Source: NVTR01 sp036480115 (lineage in GTDB: Bacteria; Pseudomonadota; Alphaproteobacteria; Rhodobacterales; Rhodobacteraceae). Taken from it: a stretch of DNA of 64,000 nt. Below are positions 57,066 to 64,000 of the stretch, piece by piece (the first letter of the stretch is position 1; each line of letters starts with the position of its first letter). The stretch is from assembly GCA_965224795.1 (NCBI GenBank), contig CBDDAE010000001.1:1240001-1304000 (forward strand), read 5' to 3'. Both the position numbers and the translations under genes were made by a program. Under the pieces are notes generated by a model. That model was not told the origin of the DNA. It saw only the letters and a list, made by a program, of their open reading frames with translations, and did no database searches.

Positions 57066-58715
57066 ATGTTTGTGACCCAGAAAACAAAGAAACCCAGTGC
57101 AAAGCCATTGAATGGTGGGATCAGCCGCTTTGGGAAATCTGAAGACGGTTCACTGATCATCTTTTCGCTGTTTCTTTTGGTTATGATGTTGATCATTTCC
57201 GGTATGGCTGTTGATCTGATGCGCGCCGAAACGCAACGTTCTCGTTTGCAGGCTACTTTGGATCGTTCGGTTTTGGCAGGGGCCAGCCTGAACCAGACAT
57301 TAGGCGCCGAAGCCGTGGTTCTGGACTACTTTCAAAAGGCCGGGTTTGGGGCCCACATCAATGCTGGCGCCATTTCGGTTGTTCAGTCGGCTTCCGGCAA
57401 GTCGGTTACTGCAGCTGTTGATATGGATATCAGTTCCTATTTCCTGCACATGATCGGTATTAATTCTTTAAAAGCCCCGGCCAGCGGCACCGCTGAAGAA
57501 AGCATGACTGATGTTGAGATCTCTCTGGTTGTCGACACTTCTGGTTCCATGGGCGGAACTTCTGTAAGCGGCGACACTAAAATTAACGATCTGAAAGTCG
57601 CTGCCAAAGAATTTGCATATCTGATGCAATGCGATCCAGATGCTGAAAAGCCGTATGATGGCGTGTGTACTGTAGTTCCAAATTCCGTTTCAATTTCGCT
57701 GGTGCCTTATAACGAACAAGTCCTGTTGGGTGAAAACCTGATCCAGCAGTTCAACACAACGGAAGAGCATACCCAATCCAGCTGCATTGATTTTTCAGCG
57801 GCTGACTATGCCAACACAGCTGTAGAATTGGACCCATTGGTGATCAATGCCGCAAACCTGGCTGATCCAACGCCAAATCTGCGCCGCAGTGCAACGATTG
57901 ATCCTTGGGGCTCGTCGGTTGCTGCCGTTGACTGGAGACGGACATGTAGCCCCTATTCCCAGCGCGCTGTTTCAGCCTATGAGAACAGTTACCAGGATTT
58001 GGAAACTTCAATCGACGCTCTGTATGCCAGCGGCTACACATCCATTGAACTGGGCATGAAATGGGGTTCTGCCCTGCTGGACCCAGCGTTTCGTCCGGGT
58101 GTTAAAAACCTTTCCGAAAACCTTGGTGTGGTACATTCCAGCTTTATTGGACGTCCCTTCAACTACAATCAGCCCAGCACTAAGAAAGTAATTGTGTTGA
58201 TGACAGATGGTAAAAACACAACTCAGCATATTGTACGCGACAATTTCCGCGATGGCCCGTCACCTTTCTTTCGCAACACCGAAGCCGGTGCCCACTTTGG
58301 ACATGTTTCGGTCTATGACGCGGTAAATGATGATTACTTCTGGGTCGACCACAATACGCATAGCGCCACAATGGATGGCGACGCAAATGCCGCGGTTCTT
58401 ACTTACCCAGAGTTTTGGGATGACTACACTTGGGACTATTATGAAGTAGCCGCAGCCGATGCTTCCCTACCCGTTGCAGTAGATGAAGTATTCAATGCTG
58501 AGAAAGACACCCGGCTGGCAACAATGTGCGATGCGGCCAAAGCTCAGGGCGTCACAGTTTATACAATGGGATTTGAAACCTCAGCAGCTTCATCGCTGGT
58601 TATGCAATCTTGCGCTTCAACTCAGTCACATCACTTCGACGTTGACGGTACTGATATTTCAGCGGCCTTCCAAGCAATCGCCCGCAATATCAATTCGCTT
58701 CGTCTAACCCATTGA
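57066..58715 (+). CDS. TadG-like pilus-assembly protein with VWA domain
   Basis: 549 residues. The N-terminal TadE/TadG-like segment EDGSLIIFSLFLLVMMLIISGMAVDLMRAETQRSRLQATLDRSVLAGA holds one membrane helix and the conserved post-helix pattern. A von Willebrand A domain follows, with MIDAS motif DTSGSMG (about 157-163) and a later Thr/Asp segment VIVLMTDGKN. Such proteins occur with tad/flp pili in roseobacters, but no other tad genes are nearby. A hairpin follows the stop. Confidence 0.85.
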   Translation: MFVTQKTKKPSAKPLNGGISRFGKSEDGSLIIFSLFLLVMMLIISGMAVDLMRAETQRSRLQATLDRSVLAGASLNQTLGAEAVVLDYFQKAGFGAHINAGAISVVQSASGKSVTAAVDMDISSYFLHMIGINSLKAPASGTAEESMTDVEISLVVDTSGSMGGTSVSGDTKINDLKVAAKEFAYLMQCDPDAEKPYDGVCTVVPNSVSISLVPYNEQVLLGENLIQQFNTTEEHTQSSCIDFSAADYANTAVELDPLVINAANLADPTPNLRRSATIDPWGSSVAAVDWRRTCSPYSQRAVSAYENSYQDLETSIDALYASGYTSIELGMKWGSALLDPAFRPGVKNLSENLGVVHSSFIGRPFNYNQPSTKKVIVLMTDGKNTTQHIVRDNFRDGPSPFFRNTEAGAHFGHVSVYDAVNDDYFWVDHNTHSATMDGDANAAVLTYPEFWDDYTWDYYEVAAADASLPVAVDEVFNAEKDTRLATMCDAAKAQGVTVYTMGFETSAASSLVMQSCASTQSHHFDVDGTDISAAFQAIARNINSLRLTH

Positions 58716-58788
58716 TCGCTGACTAAGTACGTTAGCTGGTCCATGATCCCTCGGGCCCGGTTAAGATACTAAAACAGTAATCATACAG

Positions 58789-58827
58789 CGGCAGTTCCAT
58801 CACTTGGTGGGGCTGCCGTCGGGTTTT
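58789..58827 (+). terminator. Possible terminator after the TadG-like gene
   Basis: CGGCAG (58789-58794) and CTGCCG (58813-58818) followed by TCGGGTTTT, located 74 bp beyond the stop. Confidence 0.45.
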
Positions 58828-58837
58828 CAGGCAGCTG

Positions 58838-59455
58838 TTAACTTGCGCCCACGGCGGATTTGGATTTGCGAAACTTAAGCCTAAGCACCAACAGCACCAC
58901 AATCACCAGCAGATACAGCATCGGTTCAACCTGCCAACCCTTACGAAGCCAGACAAAATGCACCCCCCCCAGCAAGACCGCCGGATAGGTCAGCAGGTGC
59001 AGTTTGCGCCAGACCAAGGGGCCAAGCCTGCGCAGGGATCGGTTGTTAGATGTGATCGCCAACGGGACCAGCGCGGCGAAACCAGCCATGCCGATGGTGA
59101 TATAGGGACGTTTGACAATGTCTTTCCAGACGGCACCAATGTCTTGCACATCCAGAAACATCCAGACGGCCAGATGGACCGAAACATAGAAGAACACCAT
59201 CAGCCCCAGTGCGCGGCGATATTTGATCAGGTTGATCTTGGTGTAATTGCGCAAAGGCGTGATCGCCAGCACCACGATGAACAGTTGCAGGGCAAAGCGG
59301 CCCAGTTCATGTTCCAGTGCTTTGATCGGTTCCGCACCCAGCCCGCCGGTCAGACCCTGATAAAAATCCCAGACCCCCGGTAACACACCAAGTATATAGA
59401 TCGGCCAAGCAGGCACCCGGCGCAGGGCGCCGTTGATGGATTGGGCAATTGTCAT
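58838..59455 (-). CDS. msrQ: MsrQ, heme-binding subunit of methionine sulfoxide reductase
   Basis: 205 residues from MTIAQSINGALRRVPAWPIY (AAGGAG upstream). Six membrane helices of the ferric-reductase-like family, with heme-ligand histidines in FFYVSVHLAVWMFL, WRKLHLLTYPAVLLGGVHFVW. MsrQ passes electrons from the respiratory chain to periplasmic MsrP. It is the third gene of the msrP operon. Confidence 0.93.
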   Translation of the reverse strand: MTIAQSINGALRRVPAWPIYILGVLPGVWDFYQGLTGGLGAEPIKALEHELGRFALQLFIVVLAITPLRNYTKINLIKYRRALGLMVFFYVSVHLAVWMFLDVQDIGAVWKDIVKRPYITIGMAGFAALVPLAITSNNRSLRRLGPLVWRKLHLLTYPAVLLGGVHFVWLRKGWQVEPMLYLLVIVVLLVLRLKFRKSKSAVGAS

Positions 59456-59466
59456 CGGGATTCTCC

Positions 59467-59673
59467 TTAGGTGCAACAACTGTCGCCGGCCTGAATTGGC
59501 GGGCAAGGGTTGGTGCCGTAACTACAATAGACGCAGCAGTCGCCTTTGAGGGGTTTCAGCATCGCGCCACAGCCGGTGCACTCATAGAACCACTGGCAAG
59601 CGTCGGTTGGCATGGTTTCGGCTTTGGCGTGACTGCATTGCGGGCAAGTTATGGTTGAATTCAGGTCGGTCAC
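59467..59673 (-). CDS. GDCCVxC-domain small cysteine-rich protein
   Basis: 68 residues with two CxxC pairs (CPQCSHAK, CTGCGAML) and KGDCCVYCSYGTNPCPPIQ. This matches the NCBI family of GDCCVxC-domain (seleno)proteins; here all positions are Cys, with no in-frame TGA. The many paired cysteines suggest zinc binding or redox chemistry. It sits between msrP and msrQ, 9 bp after msrP and 11 bp before msrQ, so it is co-transcribed with a periplasmic oxidation-repair system. Confidence 0.8.
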   Translation of the reverse strand: MTDLNSTITCPQCSHAKAETMPTDACQWFYECTGCGAMLKPLKGDCCVYCSYGTNPCPPIQAGDSCCT

Positions 59674-59682
59674 ATCAAGACC

Positions 59683-60603
59683 TTAAAAGAACTTTGCCAG
59701 ATCCATGCCAGCATACATGTCGGCGACCTGTTCACCGTAGCCGTTGAAAATGTCGGTCGGTACCCGTTTTGAAAATAGCCCGCCGCCAATGGGGCGTTCG
59801 GTTGCCTGACTCCACCTTGGGTGGTCCACATCCGGGTTCACATTGCTGAAAAACCCGTACTCCCGCGCATTTTGCTGCTGCCAGGTGTTTAGCGGCTCTT
59901 TGTCCACCAGCGAAATACGCACAATGGATTTGATCGACTTAAAGCCATATTTCCACGGTACCACCAAACGCAACGGCGCGCCGTTTTGTTTGGGCATTTC
60001 TTCGCCATACAGCCCGGTCGCCAGAATGGTCAGTGGGTTCATAGCTTCGTCCAGCCGCAGGCCTTCCACATAGGGCCATTGCAGCAAGGCGCGCTTTTGC
60101 GCAAACATTTCTTCCGGGCGTACAAGGGTTTCAAACTGAACATGAGTAGCACCACTTTGTACGCCGACCCGGTTCAACAGGTTTGACAATTCAAAGCCAA
60201 CCCACGGGATCACCGCCGACCAGCCTTCAACACAGCGCAACCGGTAAATACGTTCTTCCATGGTGGCCCCACCGATGACATCAGCCAGATCGTAATCGCC
60301 GGGATTATCCACCATGCCGTCAATCTTTACCGACCAGGGATCGGTGGTCAGCACATGGGCATTTTTGCCGGGATCGGCCTTATCGGTGCCAAATTCATAG
60401 AAATTATTGTAGGTGGTGATGTCTTTCAGCGAATTGGGTTCCATATCCGTTGAATACTGGCTGGGCACCGTGGCGATCTTGGCAAAAGCCGGGCCAGCAA
60501 TCCCCATAGCAACCGCAGATGCCATCAATTGGCGGCGGTTCATATAGTCGGCCTTTGGGGTAACGGCCGAATATTTCAGTGTGTTTTTCCAACGGGGTGA
60601 CAT
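59683..60603 (-). CDS. msrP: MsrP, molybdoenzyme methionine sulfoxide reductase
   Basis: 306 residues from the ATG at 60603. A twin-arginine signal (MNRRQLMASAVAMGIAG, about residues 21-37) exports the folded protein. The molybdopterin-ligating Cys124 lies in RLRCVEGWSAVIPWVG. MsrP repairs oxidised periplasmic proteins. It is the first of three genes. The 5' extension to 60666 lacks family similarity. Confidence 0.94.
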   Translation of the reverse strand: MSPRWKNTLKYSAVTPKADYMNRRQLMASAVAMGIAGPAFAKIATVPSQYSTDMEPNSLKDITTYNNFYEFGTDKADPGKNAHVLTTDPWSVKIDGMVDNPGDYDLADVIGGATMEERIYRLRCVEGWSAVIPWVGFELSNLLNRVGVQSGATHVQFETLVRPEEMFAQKRALLQWPYVEGLRLDEAMNPLTILATGLYGEEMPKQNGAPLRLVVPWKYGFKSIKSIVRISLVDKEPLNTWQQQNAREYGFFSNVNPDVDHPRWSQATERPIGGGLFSKRVPTDIFNGYGEQVADMYAGMDLAKFF

Positions 60604-60774
60604 TGTTCGCTCCTGTAATTTCGCCTTACCATTCCCTATTTGGGTCGCCAAAGATATCCAAACCAAGTCTTTTCACGACATTGTTGGATTTTGAAATGTT
60701 GGCGGGACGGTAGGGTTTGACATTGCTTGGTCGCATTGGTCAGGTGTCAGAACAGTAAATTTGGGAAAAATCGC

Positions 60775-61521
60775 ATGAAAACTGCACTTGTAACTGGCGC
60801 TGCGCGCGGCATCGGGCTGGCGACCACGAAACTGTTTCTGAAACAGGGCTGGCAGGTAGCAATGATTGACCGGGATGAGCCGGAACTGAAACGGGCGATT
60901 GCCGGGTTAAACGGTGCATTGTTCTTCCCCTGCGATGTATCGCAGCCCGATCAGGTAGGGCCAATGATCGCGGATGTATTGCAGGCCTGCGGCGGCATCG
61001 ACGCCTTGATTAACAACGCCGGAGTGGCCGATTTTGGCCCGATTGAAGACACCGATTTCGCTCGCTGGCGCACCGTCATGGAAACCAATCTTGATGGCGT
61101 GTTTCTGTGCAGCCAGGCCGCCACCCCTGCCCTAAAGGCATCCAAAGGGGCGATTGTGAACATCGCGTCTATTTCCGGCCTGCGCGCATCCACCTTGCGG
61201 GTGGCTTACGGCACGTCCAAAGCCGCTGTGCGTCAGTTGACCCTGCAACAGGCGGCTGAACTGGGCGAATACGGTATCCGCGCCAATTGCGTGGCCCCCG
61301 GTCCGGTGCGCACCAAACTGGCAATGGCAGTGCATAGTCAGGAAATTATTGACGCCTATCACGACGCTATACCGTTGAACCGGTATGGCACAGAAATCGA
61401 AATTGCCGAGGTGATTGTGTTTTTGTGCTCTGACAAAGCCAGCTATGTCACCGGCCAGACCATCTCCGTGGATGGCGGGTTTGAGGCAACCGGCGTCGGG
61501 TTGCCTGCATTGCGCGATTGA
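60775..61521 (+). CDS. Short-chain dehydrogenase/reductase
   Basis: 248 residues, classical SDR: TGAARGIG cofactor motif (residues 7-14), NNAGV (about 79-83), Ser in NIASISG, catalytic Tyr-x3-Lys in AYGTSKAA, and PGPVRT. A C-terminal DGGFEATG is typical. NAD(P)H-dependent; the substrate cannot be predicted. The start at 60775 is the conserved MKTALVTG; upstream frames are not. Confidence 0.9.
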   Translation: MKTALVTGAARGIGLATTKLFLKQGWQVAMIDRDEPELKRAIAGLNGALFFPCDVSQPDQVGPMIADVLQACGGIDALINNAGVADFGPIEDTDFARWRTVMETNLDGVFLCSQAATPALKASKGAIVNIASISGLRASTLRVAYGTSKAAVRQLTLQQAAELGEYGIRANCVAPGPVRTKLAMAVHSQEIIDAYHDAIPLNRYGTEIEIAEVIVFLCSDKASYVTGQTISVDGGFEATGVGLPALRD

Positions 61522-62052
61522 TCAGGCGTTGTTTGGGTTTGCCGCACGGAATGCAGAACGGTTGTCGTCAATATAAGCTTGCAGGGCTGCCAGCGGATCA
61601 AGTTCACTAATTTCTGCGTCAAGATCTGCAAATTTCGGACTAAGGCGTTTCATCAGGCTCTGGCGACTGCCCAGATCAAACGGTGGCGAACCACCGGCAC
61701 GCAGGGCAGCACCGGACAGGGTAAGGGCAGCTTTACCGGCGCCAATTCTGCGCAGGCCCTTTTGGGCGGCTTCCCATAACATACCGGTGGAATTGTAGAA
61801 AAACTGCCAATGGCCGCCATTTTGTACGTCACTGACATACCACATAATCGCGTGTGCCGCCTGTTGCTCATCGGAAAACCGCGCAACTGAGGCACGGTAT
61901 TCGGCTTCTCCTTCAGCAATATTCATAGCGTCATTCAGCGGGCGAATCGCGTCCCAAAGATCAGCGTTTTCCTGTGCAGGTTCAGCGGCGGCCGTTATTG
62001 GTTTGGCGATGCGCGCCAACGCAGACGGTGTTTGAACAACAAATCCTGGCAT
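61522..62052 (-). CDS. DMP19/DUF4375-family protein
   Basis: 176 residues. The segment QAAHAIMWYVSDVQNGGHWQFFYNSTGMLWEAAQKGL matches the DMP19 (DUF4375) core with its NGG-x2-QFF-NS pattern. The family includes a Neisseria DNA-mimic protein; in most bacteria the role is unknown. It is convergent with the SDR gene with no intergenic bases. Confidence 0.8.
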   Translation of the reverse strand: MPGFVVQTPSALARIAKPITAAAEPAQENADLWDAIRPLNDAMNIAEGEAEYRASVARFSDEQQAAHAIMWYVSDVQNGGHWQFFYNSTGMLWEAAQKGLRRIGAGKAALTLSGAALRAGGSPPFDLGSRQSLMKRLSPKFADLDAEISELDPLAALQAYIDDNRSAFRAANPNNA

Positions 62053-62194
62053 AATTTTTAACCCCGAGGCTTTAGTTTGGTTGCAGATTACCTAGGGTTA
62101 ATCAGCAAAATGGGCGCAATTGCGACCAGCACGTGCAAAGAAAAAGCCCGGCAGATTTAATCTGAAAAGAGATTTCTGGAAACCACGCACATAG

Positions 62195-62656
62195 TCAGCC
62201 AACCACAAATGATTTGCAAACCGCGCCATCAGCGTGCCGGTGTGTTTGAAAACCCATTGCCGAATAGTAAGCCAGACCATCGGCATTTTTGGCACCTATA
62301 AACGCCTCAATCGCCGGGATGTTCGCGTTTTCAGCCGCGTCACAGGTTGCCGCAAACAGCCGGGTACCAACACCCTGACGGGCCGCATCTGGGCTAATGT
62401 GGGTGCCGATAAACCCCCAGCCTGCCGGCGCGCCATAGGGGTTATCTTTATGCATCAACCTAAGCGATTGCAGCCCCAGAATTTGCCCGTCATCGCCTTG
62501 GGCGACAAAGCAGTCAATGCGATCAGGGTGGGCGATATATTGGGCCATCACAAAATCCATATCACTTGCGCTGGTACACTTACCGGCCAGCACAAGCGCT
62601 TGTAGAACAGCGCTCATGCCAGTCGCGTCACCTGTTTTTGCAGATCGGATAATCAC
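62195..62656 (-). CDS. GNAT-family N-acetyltransferase
   Basis: 153 residues. The start is a GTG at 62656 (MIIRSAKTGDATGM), 14 bp after the clpB stop; upstream codons overlap clpB and are unsupported. Motif A of the GNAT fold is visible as IGTHISPDAARQGVGTRLFAA, with AIEAFIGAKNADGLAYYSAMGF at the C-terminus. The acceptor is unknown. It is probably co-transcribed with clpB. Confidence 0.82.
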   Translation of the reverse strand: MIIRSAKTGDATGMSAVLQALVLAGKCTSASDMDFVMAQYIAHPDRIDCFVAQGDDGQILGLQSLRLMHKDNPYGAPAGWGFIGTHISPDAARQGVGTRLFAATCDAAENANIPAIEAFIGAKNADGLAYYSAMGFQTHRHADGAVCKSFVVG

Positions 62657-62669
62657 CCTGAACCCCCAA

Positions 62670-64000
62670 TTAATGCACCGTCGCCTCATCCGGTTTAGGG
62701 CGGTTGCTGGACGCCACCCGATCGCCGATCGATAAACCATCCGGCCCGGCATTAACGATGATCCGGTCGCCATCCACCACATCTCCAGCCAACAGCATTT
62801 CCGCCAGCATGTCCTGCAAGCTGCGCTGGATCACACGTTTCAAGGGGCGTGCGCCAAACACCGGGTCATAGCCTTCATCGGCCAGCCAGGTTTTAGCAGC
62901 CTCATCCAGTTCCAGCGAAATGCCACGCGCCGCCAGCCGTTTGGACAGCAGCCCCAACTGGATATCAACGATGCCGTCCATGTCCGGGCGCGAAAGCCGA
63001 TCAAAGATGATGGTTTCATCCAGCCGGTTCAAAAATTCAGGGCGGAAATGGGCGCGCACGGCATCCATCACATCGCGCTTGGCATCGGATGCATTGGCGT
63101 CTTCCGGCAGCTGGCTTAGCGCCTGCGCCCCCAGATTTGACGTCAGGATAATCAGCGTCTGCTTGAAATCCACCGTGCGCCCTTGCCCGTCGGTCAACAC
63201 GCCATCATCCAGAACCTGCAACAACACGTTAAACACGTCAGGATGCGCCTTTTCGACCTCGTCAAACAGCACCACCTGATAGGGGCGACGCCGCACCGCT
63301 TCGGTCAACACGCCGCCTTCGTCATAACCCACATAACCGGGGGGTGCCCCGATCAGGCGCGCAACCGCATGCTTTTCCATGAACTCGGACATATCAATGC
63401 GCACCATGGCGCTGTCGTCATCAAACAGGAACTCGGCGACCGCTTTGGTCAGCTCGGTCTTGCCCACACCGGTTGGCCCCAGAAACAGAAACGATCCCAG
63501 TGGTCGGTTTTCGTCATTCAACCCGGCGCGCGCGCGGCGCACCGCATTGGCCACGGATGTTACTGCCGCCCGCTGGCCAATCACCCGGTGCCCGATTTCA
63601 TCTTCCATACGCAACAGCTTTTCACGCTCACCCTCCAGCATCCGCGACGTTGGGATACCAGTCCAGCGTTCCACAACTTGCGCAATTTGCTCGGGGCCAA
63701 CCGCATCTTCGACCAGCTTGCTGTTTTCGGCGTCTTTGGCATCGGCCAGCTTTTTCTCAAGCCCCGGGATCACGCCGTATGACAATTCCCCCGCCTTACC
63801 CAGATCACCGTCACGCTTGGCCTGATCCAGCAATGCGCGCGCCTGATCCAGATGTTCCGTCAGCTCACGTGTGCCTTCCAGCTTGTCACGCTCTGCCTGC
63901 CATTGGGCGGTCATTGCAGCCGATTTTTGCTGCAAGTCACCCAGTTCTTTTTCCAACTTGTCCAGCCTTTTGACCGATGCCTTGTCGTCTTCCTTCTTCA
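62670..64000 (-). CDS. clpB: ClpB disaggregase, C-terminal part (cut by window end)
   Basis: At least 443 residues visible; the reading frame stays open to 64000 (KKEDDKASVKRLDK), so the start lies outside. It holds the end of the coiled-coil middle domain, the second AAA module with Walker A GPTGVGKTE, Walker B VVLFDEVEKAHPDV, and the D2-small domain with GARPLKRVIQR. ClpB rescues aggregated proteins with DnaK after heat stress. Confidence 0.95.
   Translation of the reverse strand, partial: KKEDDKASVKRLDKLEKELGDLQQKSAAMTAQWQAERDKLEGTRELTEHLDQARALLDQAKRDGDLGKAGELSYGVIPGLEKKLADAKDAENSKLVEDAVGPEQIAQVVERWTGIPTSRMLEGEREKLLRMEDEIGHRVIGQRAAVTSVANAVRRARAGLNDENRPLGSFLFLGPTGVGKTELTKAVAEFLFDDDSAMVRIDMSEFMEKHAVARLIGAPPGYVGYDEGGVLTEAVRRRPYQVVLFDEVEKAHPDVFNVLLQVLDDGVLTDGQGRTVDFKQTLIILTSNLGAQALSQLPEDANASDAKRDVMDAVRAHFRPEFLNRLDETIIFDRLSRPDMDGIVDIQLGLLSKRLAARGISLELDEAAKTWLADEGYDPVFGARPLKRVIQRSLQDMLAEMLLAGDVVDGDRIIVNAGPDGLSIGDRVASSNRPKPDEATVH

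Overview
The window looks like an alphaproteobacterial, most likely Rhodobacteraceae (roseobacter-type), chromosome. The rRNA operon order 16S-tRNA-Ile-tRNA-Ala-23S-5S with a nearby initiator tRNA-fMet, the LivKHMGF-type transporter, the MsrP/MsrQ genes, TadG and ClpB all fit that group. This placement is inferred from gene types, not from a database search.

Layout. 1-4853: branched-chain amino-acid-type ABC transporter operon (+), binding protein truncated at the window edge. 4862-10640: unrecognised five-gene operon (-) with two GT-B glycosyltransferases and an anchored LytR_C-like protein. 10888-12069: HupE/UreJ-like membrane protein. 12356-46997: a 34.6-kb integrative mobilizable element in the 3' half of tRNA-fMet, bounded by a 41-bp direct repeat (12356-12396 and 46998-47038), with its tyrosine integrase next to the tRNA. 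47071-49575: two polysaccharide-lyase-like secreted proteins wedged between tRNA-fMet and 5S rRNA. 49576-55296: rrn operon (-). 55986-64000: ordinary chromosomal genes (TadG-like VWA protein, MsrPQ plus a GDCCVxC protein, SDR, DMP19-like protein, GNAT acetyltransferase, and the ClpB C-terminal part, cut by the window end).

Element contents, left to right: a decayed IS1182-like transposase; three type II toxin-antitoxin pairs (ParDE, HicAB, HigBA); a pentapeptide-repeat membrane protein; a secreted protein with a 14-residue repeat; an HTH protein with a palindrome upstream; a 487-residue protein resembling a degenerate ribokinase-like fold; a mobilization module (MobQ relaxase, a nic-like motif, TraD-like and TraG/VirD4-like proteins, but no type IV secretion genes); an ExoI-like exonuclease; a HEPN-like protein; a phosphorothioation-associated methyltransferase-like protein; then a DNA phosphorothioation defence cassette. 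In that cassette a cysteine desulfurase is divergent from DUF4007, P-loop ATPase and PAPS-reductase-like genes, followed by a helicase, a GHKL ATPase and a PLD nuclease. The layout matches SspA / SspBCD / SspFGH. An ArdC-like antirestriction protein, a resolvase pseudogene cut by an IS3-family element, and the integrase close the element.

The most notable content is the phosphorothioate defence cassette and its less understood neighbours (methyltransferase-like, HEPN-like and ExoI-like proteins), all carried on a mobilizable element that also encodes antirestriction and addiction functions. The SspBCD and SspFGH genes appear co-transcribed as two tight blocks with overlapping starts and stops.
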